The notes under the pieces were generated by a model, which was given only the letters and a program-made list of their open reading frames with translations, was not told where the DNA came from and searched no databases. A DNA stretch of 64,000 nt from Runella zeae DSM 19591 (lineage in GTDB: Bacteria; Bacteroidota; Bacteroidia; Cytophagales; Spirosomataceae): NCBI RefSeq assembly GCF_000423565.1, contig NZ_KE384044.1, positions 83,524 through 147,523 on the forward strand, read 5' to 3'. A program made the position numbers and the translations under genes. Of the stretch, positions 58,846 through 64,000 are shown in pieces (within the stretch, counting starts at the first letter, position 1; each line of letters opens with the position of its first letter).

Positions 58846-60495
58846 TTAAAGAAAATATAATTTGGTAAAATTGAACTTTCCCCCATCAAAAAGCCCTAAA
58901 TCGCTCATTTTCAACGAAGGAATCACTAAAAGGCCCATAAAAGAAAGAGTCATAAAGGGAGAGGCCAAAGGAGAGCAAAGTTCTTGCTTAACAAAGTTGT
59001 CTATTATGGTATATTTTTTTGCGACTTCGTATCCATCTTCATCCGACATCAACCCAGCAATCGGCAAAGGTAATTCAAGGGCTTTTTGGGATACACTTTC
59101 TACCGCACTGATACCGCCTTGCGAATCAATCACTAGGTTGATAGCACGCGCAAGGCTATCATCGTCGCAGCCTACTGCAATGATATTGTGAGAATCATGC
59201 GCTACTGACGACGCAATAGCTCCCTGTTTCAACCCAAAGTTTTTGATAAATCCTACTGCTACGGGTGCAGGTTGATAACGATTTACCACCACTATTTTTA
59301 AAATATCGCGCTCTGTATCAGACACTATGCACCCGTCTTCAATCAGAGCCTCTACCTCCAAAGCGTTGGTAATCAGCTGCCCTTCGAGGGCTTCTATCAC
59401 TTGTATTGTTACTGAGAGGGCAGGCGCTTCTAGCCGTAAATCAAGAGAAGAAATATGACGACAGTCAAACTTATTGACAATTGGGCTACGCAAATCAGGC
59501 AAAAATGTAATGCCATTTTCGGCTACCTTTTCGCCATTGATATAAGTAGATAAGACATTGAAATCTTGTAAGTTATCGACCAAAATAAAATCAGCAGGGT
59601 CGCCTTCTCTCAACAAACCTACAGGGAGACGATAATGCAGCACAGGATTGAGACAAGCAGCCCTCAGTACATCAAACAACGCAAAACCTTTGGCCAAAGC
59701 ACGCTTTACGAGCTGATTGATATGGCCTTCTACAAGATTGTCGGGGTGCTTATCGTCCGAACAAAACATGAGCTTATTGGGATATTGACTCATGAGCGGA
59801 ATCAAGGCTTCAAAGTTTTTGGCCGCGCTGCCTTCTCTAATCAATACATAGCTAAGCCCTAACTGAAGCTTTTCGTAGGCTTCGTCGTAGGTAAAACACT
59901 CGTGGTCGGTCGTGATACCTGCTTCGATGTATTTTTTAGCATCTTGCCCACGTAAGCCCGGTGCATGACCGTCGATAGGTTTATTGAATGCTTGTGCGAG
60001 CCTTATTTTCATCATCACATCTTCTTGTTCATACAGCACTCCCGGAAAATTCATCATTTCGGCCAGATAGCCTATTTCCTTCATCGACAACAACTTACGA
60101 ATATCTTTGGGAGAAATAACAGCCCCTGCTGTTTCGAATGTAGTGGCCGGAACGCAAGAAGGAGCCCCAAAACAAAACTTAAACGGTACTTGACGAGCAT
60201 CTTCTATCATATACTCCACTCCCGCTACTCCTAGTACATTGCCAATCTCATGAGGGTCTGAAACCGTAGCCACAGTACCGTGTACCACGGCCAAGCGCGC
60301 AAATTGCGCAGGCGTAAGCATGGAGCTTTCGATATGTACGTGCGCATCCACAAAACCCGGCATAATATAGGGCAATCCGACCTGCTCCTCTCCTATTATT
60401 TTTATACTTACGATTCGCTTATCTACGACCTGTATTTCGGCCAAATTAATGGTATGATCAAAGAGATTGAGTAAATTGGCCGTTAAAAGCATCAT
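58846..60495 (-). CDS. ade: Adenine deaminase
   Basis: 549 residues. Metal-binding '[15 protein letters not shown]' at the N-terminus, '[15 protein letters not shown]', '[15 protein letters not shown]', '[24 protein letters not shown]' and the C-terminal '[15 protein letters not shown]' are all hallmarks of Ade, an amidohydrolase. It deaminates adenine to hypoxanthine for purine salvage using Mn or Fe. Two consecutive ATG codons (60495 and 60492) could start it. Isolated gene with 146 bp to the next gene, on the opposite strand. Confidence 0.96.
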   Translation of the reverse strand: MMLLTANLLNLFDHTINLAEIQVVDKRIVSIKIIGEEQVGLPYIMPGFVDAHVHIESSMLTPAQFARLAVVHGTVATVSDPHEIGNVLGVAGVEYMIEDARQVPFKFCFGAPSCVPATTFETAGAVISPKDIRKLLSMKEIGYLAEMMNFPGVLYEQEDVMMKIRLAQAFNKPIDGHAPGLRGQDAKKYIEAGITTDHECFTYDEAYEKLQLGLSYVLIREGSAAKNFEALIPLMSQYPNKLMFCSDDKHPDNLVEGHINQLVKRALAKGFALFDVLRAACLNPVLHYRLPVGLLREGDPADFILVDNLQDFNVLSTYINGEKVAENGITFLPDLRSPIVNKFDCRHISSLDLRLEAPALSVTIQVIEALEGQLITNALEVEALIEDGCIVSDTERDILKIVVVNRYQPAPVAVGFIKNFGLKQGAIASSVAHDSHNIIAVGCDDDSLARAINLVIDSQGGISAVESVSQKALELPLPIAGLMSDEDGYEVAKKYTIIDNFVKQELCSPLASPFMTLSFMGLLVIPSLKMSDLGLFDGGKFNFTKLYFL

Positions 60496-60642
60496 TCAAT
60501 GGGGTTGTTAAGGGTCTACGATAATCTAAAAATATAATTTTATGTATTGCGGTACAAATTATGATTTGTTTTGCTGATACTCTATAAGGCAATTTTCGCC
60601 AAAGTTTCCCTACTTATTTGCTCGACCATCAAAAAATAAAGC

Positions 60643-60978
60643 ATGTTTTCTAAATTTCGCTTACCCATGATTATCGTTCATACTCCTTTTTTGTGGGTAG
60701 AAGGTCTCACTTTTTTTCCTTGGGTATTTTGTCGCGAAAACAATCCCCCTGTTTGGCTCCTCAATCATGAGCGTATCCACTTACGCCAACAACTCGAAAC
60801 AGGTATCTTACTTTTTTATATTTGGTATATACTTGAGTATCTTGTTCGACTCATTCAGTACCGGCATCGGTATCGGGCTTATCGCAATATCAGCTTTGAA
60901 CGCGAAGCTTATAGCAATGATAAAGACCTTACTTATCTTACCAAAAGAAAAGCCTGGGCCATGCTAAAATATCTTTGA
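60643..60978 (+). CDS. Small membrane protein with HExxH and distal Glu (mini-metalloprotease-like)
   Basis: 111 residues. N-terminal hydrophobic stretch (about 8-29), then 'LLNHERIHLRQQLE' with HExxH at His42-Glu43-His46, a transmembrane helix (about 53-70) and 'SFEREAYSND' with Glu86 and Glu88 about 40 residues after the motif. HExxH plus a distal Glu in an 'ExEAxxxD'-type context is the gluzincin layout of M48/M56-like peptidases, but the protein is only about a third of their usual size. No substrate or partner is known. Followed by a DUF5916 gene on the same strand. Confidence 0.6.
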   Translation: MFSKFRLPMIIVHTPFLWVEGLTFFPWVFCRENNPPVWLLNHERIHLRQQLETGILLFYIWYILEYLVRLIQYRHRYRAYRNISFEREAYSNDKDLTYLTKRKAWAMLKYL

Positions 60979-61059
60979 CAGAATTTATAAAAGCAAACAA
61001 ATCCCTAAATTTGTCTCAACCTAGCTTGTTTTTCCTACCTAAACTCAACAACATATTTG

Positions 61060-63294
61060 ATGAAATTTCTACTTCTTTTTTTATGCCCTCTTTTGGCATT
61101 TTCGCAAGCTGACTCTCCTTATAAAGTCAGTTTTACAAATGAAAAAATAAAAATTGATGGTGTATTGGACGAGGCAGTTTGGCAAAATATTGAACCAATG
61201 GGTGAATTTTGGCAATATTTTCCTTCTGATACTCTCAAAGCTCAACACCGTACAGAAGTCAAAATGACTTATGATAACAAGTACGTTTATGTAAGTGCCA
61301 AATGCTATACCCGCAACAAAAAATTTGTCATCCTTTCTTATCGCCGCGACTACCGAGCCGGTGGTAACGACAATGTTACGTTTATTTTCGATACCTTCAA
61401 CGACCGCACCAATGCCTTTCTTTTTGGTATGAATCCCCTGGGAGTCATGCGCGAAGCATTGTTGTACAATGGCGCTACCGACAACTCTTTTTTTAGTGAA
61501 TTTTGGGATAATAAATGGGTTGGTGAATCCCAAATCTATGATGACTACTGGACCACAGAAGTGGCTATTCCTTTTACTACCCTTCGCTTCAAGGATGAAA
61601 CACAACAATGGCTTTTCAAAAGTTATCGGTTTGACACCCAAATCAACGAAAATAGTACGCTGATACGTATTCCCCAAAATCAGATTATTATGAATTTGGG
61701 GTATTCAATCCCTGTCGTTTTTGAAAAACCTCTCAAAAAACCCGGGGCTAATATTTCTCTCATTCCATACATTGCCGCAGGTACAGGGCGTGATTTTGTC
61801 AATCCCGATAATCCCAACAACGGCAGTAGGCTTAATTTTGGAGGTGATGCCAAAATCGGAGTCACTTCTGGGTTGAATCTTGACCTGACTATCAACCCTG
61901 ATTTTTCGAATGTAGAAGCCGACCGTCAAATCATCAATCTCACGCGCTTTGACATCAATCTTCCCGAACAAAGACAGTTTTTTCTCGAAAACTCCGATTT
62001 GTTTTCGGGCTTTGGGAGCTATGTCATCAATCCTTTCTTGCCACCTCAGAGCAATTTAGGTGGTGCCGGAAATCAGATTATTAGTCCCTTTTTTTCGCGT
62101 CAGATCGGAATTGCTAAAGATTCGACGACAGGCTTGGGCGTTCCAAACCGCATTTTGTATGGAGCGCGACTGAGCGGAAAAATAGACGACAATTGGCGCA
62201 TTGGCCTCCTCAATACCCAAACCGCCGACGATGCTTTTAAGGGAATTTCGGGAGCTAATTTTACGGTAGCGTCTATCCAACGAAAAGTATTTAGTAGATC
62301 AAATATTGCAGGAATTTTTGTCAACAAACAGACCCTTCATCCCGATATTAGCCCTAATCTCACGCCCTTCAATCGGGTAGCCGGTTTGGAATATAACTTC
62401 ACCTCACGTGATAGCCGCTGGCAAGGCAAGGCTTTTTATCACCAATCTTTTAGCGAAAACAAGCCTAAAGATGCCTTTGCCAATGGTTTTTCGCTGATGT
62501 ACAGTGTACTCAAATACACTTTTCGATGGGCGCACGATTGGGTCGGAAAAGGATACGATGCCGAAGTGGGTTTTGTGCCTCGCAAAGATTATTTCCGTAT
62601 CAATCCCACCCTTGGTTTTTCTTTTTATCCGCGCACAAAACTCGTCAATCGCTACAGTGTTGGGGTCGCCCTCGAACAATACACCATGCCCAATGTAGGT
62701 GTAACAGACCGCACCGCAGGGCCTTTTCTTTCGATGTTTTTCAATAGCTCGGCTCGAATGCTGTTTTCTATTAATCAAAATTACACCTATCTTTTTTCTG
62801 ATTTTGACGCCCTTCGTAGCAATGGAAAACTTCCTTCACTGAAAAAAGGAGAAGGCTATACTTACTACAACGCCTCGCTCAACTACTTCTCAGACCAGCG
62901 AAAAAAATGGTGGCTTTTTGCCCAACCCCTCATCGGACAGTATTACAACGGCACTATTATGAGCTTGGCTGGGTCGCTCAACTATCGTTATCAGCCCTAT
63001 ATCGCCTTGGCTATGAACTTTACCTACAATCGAATCGACCTTCCGATTGGGAAAAACAATGTCTTTTTGGTAGGGCCTCGCCTTGATTGGACCTTTTCTA
63101 AATCCGTTTTTTTGACTACCTTTTTACAGTATAATAGTCAGTTTGAAAACATGAATATCAATACGCGTTTTCAATGGCGTTTTGCTCCAGTTTCGGATTT
63201 CTTTTTGGTATATATCGACAACTACAATACCACCAACGGACAATCACGCAATCGCTCGATTCAGGCAAAAGTCACGTATTGGTTTAATTTGTAA
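61060..63294 (+). CDS. DUF5916 protein with N-terminal CBM9-like domain, outer-membrane associated
   Basis: 744 residues from the ATG at 61060; the TTG before it is not needed. Signal peptide ends LLAFSQ. The N-terminal ~200 residues ('KIDGVLDEAVWQNIEPMGEF', 'VTFIFDTFNDRTNAFLFGMNPLG') match the carbohydrate-binding family 9-like domain that precedes DUF5916. The C-terminal two thirds is DUF5916, predicted beta-barrel ('NPDFSNVEADRQIINLTRF', aromatic strand ends, final FNL). Function unknown; such proteins are widespread in Cytophagales and may bind glycans at the surface. A gene for an aldo/keto reductase starts 7 bp after. Confidence 0.82.
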   Translation: MKFLLLFLCPLLAFSQADSPYKVSFTNEKIKIDGVLDEAVWQNIEPMGEFWQYFPSDTLKAQHRTEVKMTYDNKYVYVSAKCYTRNKKFVILSYRRDYRAGGNDNVTFIFDTFNDRTNAFLFGMNPLGVMREALLYNGATDNSFFSEFWDNKWVGESQIYDDYWTTEVAIPFTTLRFKDETQQWLFKSYRFDTQINENSTLIRIPQNQIIMNLGYSIPVVFEKPLKKPGANISLIPYIAAGTGRDFVNPDNPNNGSRLNFGGDAKIGVTSGLNLDLTINPDFSNVEADRQIINLTRFDINLPEQRQFFLENSDLFSGFGSYVINPFLPPQSNLGGAGNQIISPFFSRQIGIAKDSTTGLGVPNRILYGARLSGKIDDNWRIGLLNTQTADDAFKGISGANFTVASIQRKVFSRSNIAGIFVNKQTLHPDISPNLTPFNRVAGLEYNFTSRDSRWQGKAFYHQSFSENKPKDAFANGFSLMYSVLKYTFRWAHDWVGKGYDAEVGFVPRKDYFRINPTLGFSFYPRTKLVNRYSVGVALEQYTMPNVGVTDRTAGPFLSMFFNSSARMLFSINQNYTYLFSDFDALRSNGKLPSLKKGEGYTYYNASLNYFSDQRKKWWLFAQPLIGQYYNGTIMSLAGSLNYRYQPYIALAMNFTYNRIDLPIGKNNVFLVGPRLDWTFSKSVFLTTFLQYNSQFENMNINTRFQWRFAPVSDFFLVYIDNYNTTNGQSRNRSIQAKVTYWFNL

Positions 63295-63301
63295 GCAATA
63301 A

Positions 63302-64000
63302 ATGAATTACAGCACTTTATCAACAATAGGTTTAGGAATGGCGTCTATCGGACGGCCACATTATATCAACATCAAACAAGAAAAAGTTGTCAGTGAAGAT
63401 TTGGATGCTTTTTGGCAACAAGGTTGGCGCGCCCTTGACCATGCTTATGCCGCTGGAATCCGCTATTTTGATACTGCTCCTGGGTATGGATTTGCCGAAA
63501 AACTCCTCATCGAGTGGCTTCTTCAACAGCAACCCCAAGATGTAGAAGTGGCCACCAAATGGGGATATACTTATACTGCAAACTTTGATATCAACGCCCC
63601 CGTTCATGAACTCAAAGAGCATAGTTTGAGCAAACTCAACCATCAATGGCAACAGTCGCAAGCCCTTCTGCCTTACTTTAAAACTTATCAAATACATTCG
63701 GCCACGCTCGAAAGTGGTGTTTTGGAAAACCAAGAAGTCTTACATCAACTTGCCGAATTGAAAGAACAACATCAACTAACAATGGGCCTTTCGGTAAGCG
63801 GAGAAGAGCAGCTTACCATTCTACAAAAAGCCCTTTCAATCCAAATCAACGGTTTGGACTTGTTTGATGCTTTTCAAATGACTTACAATATCCTCGACCA
63901 AAGTGTGGCTGACACCCTCCCTGAACTTCGTCAAAAAAACAAACGAATTATCGTAAAAGAAGCATTAGCCAATGGTCGTCTTTTTCCCACTGCTCAGTAT
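63302..64000 (+). CDS. Aldo/keto reductase, truncated by window end
   Basis: 233 residues from the ATG at 63302 to the edge, no stop. Catalytic residues of the AKR family are visible: Asp and Tyr in 'YFDTAPGYGFAE', Lys in 'VATKWGYTYT' and His in 'YQIHSATLES'. The NADPH-binding C-terminus lies outside the window, as does about a quarter of the protein. It reduces carbonyl groups with NADPH; the substrate is unknown. Close to the DUF5916 gene (7 bp) and probably cotranscribed. Confidence 0.85.
   Translation, partial: MNYSTLSTIGLGMASIGRPHYINIKQEKVVSEDLDAFWQQGWRALDHAYAAGIRYFDTAPGYGFAEKLLIEWLLQQQPQDVEVATKWGYTYTANFDINAPVHELKEHSLSKLNHQWQQSQALLPYFKTYQIHSATLESGVLENQEVLHQLAELKEQHQLTMGLSVSGEEQLTILQKALSIQINGLDLFDAFQMTYNILDQSVADTLPELRQKNKRIIVKEALANGRLFPTAQY

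Overview
The window is chromosomal DNA of a member of the Bacteroidota, most likely order Cytophagales (Runella/Spirosomataceae-like). The evidence is: TonB-dependent receptors with SusC-type N-terminal domains, DUF5723, DUF5916 and DUF6702 proteins, many secreted proteins whose signal peptides end in Ala-Gln, few Shine-Dalgarno sites, and several promoters of the TTG / TAnnTTTG type. No rRNA, tRNA, phage, transposase or CRISPR was recognised. The genus is a guess. Layout: 1-2.4 kb holds two M14 carboxypeptidase-family genes, of which the second appears to have lost zinc ligands. 2.6-9.1 kb holds an orphan ABC ATPase, a ceramidase-like lipoprotein, the lutABC lactate-utilisation operon and an FG-GAP/VCBS protein. 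9.3-11.4 kb holds a small membrane protein and an ABC exporter. 11.4-15.8 kb is a molybdenum hydroxylase operon (SRPBCC protein, 2Fe-2S, Mo and FAD subunits), followed by an AraC regulator divergent from a TonB-dependent receptor (16-19 kb). 19-22 kb holds small lipoprotein and membrane genes and an esterase. 22.1-29.7 kb, all on the minus strand, is the most unusual region: a secreted metacaspase-like protein, a 58-bp tandem array with hairpins, and a tightly coupled three-gene operon encoding a secreted caspase-TPR protein, a CHASE2 membrane protein with no output domain, and a FecR-like/TPR protein. I infer a cell-envelope sensing or proteolysis module. 29.9-37 kb is mostly housekeeping (GNAT, sugar isomerase-like, dxr, two Uma2 nucleases, rseP, DUF6702, rpmI-rplT). 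37-41.8 kb is a heavy-metal (probably copper) locus: a Cys-rich secreted protein, an HMA-AraC fusion regulator, an HMA-MauE-like membrane protein, a TonB receptor and a periplasmic HMA protein. 42-50 kb encodes secreted hydrolases (esterase, sulfatase, SMP-30, GH16), a cold-shock protein, a Lys-rich histone-like protein and a ZIP transporter. 50.2-51.8 kb is a TetR-controlled NmrA-like oxidoreductase with two matching palindromic operators. 51.9-64 kb holds a circularly permuted ATP-grasp protein, DUF5723, enoyl-CoA hydratase, EEP nuclease, rarA, a sigma factor, adenine deaminase, a mini-metalloprotease-like membrane protein, DUF5916 and an aldo/keto reductase cut by the window end. How the genes work together: the lut and molybdenum hydroxylase operons are carbon oxidation modules. 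The metal locus plausibly couples outer-membrane uptake, periplasmic binding and HMA-based sensing. The caspase operon combines a periplasmic sensor domain with periplasmic proteases and TPR scaffolds. Function assignments rest on motifs read by eye; no database search was run.
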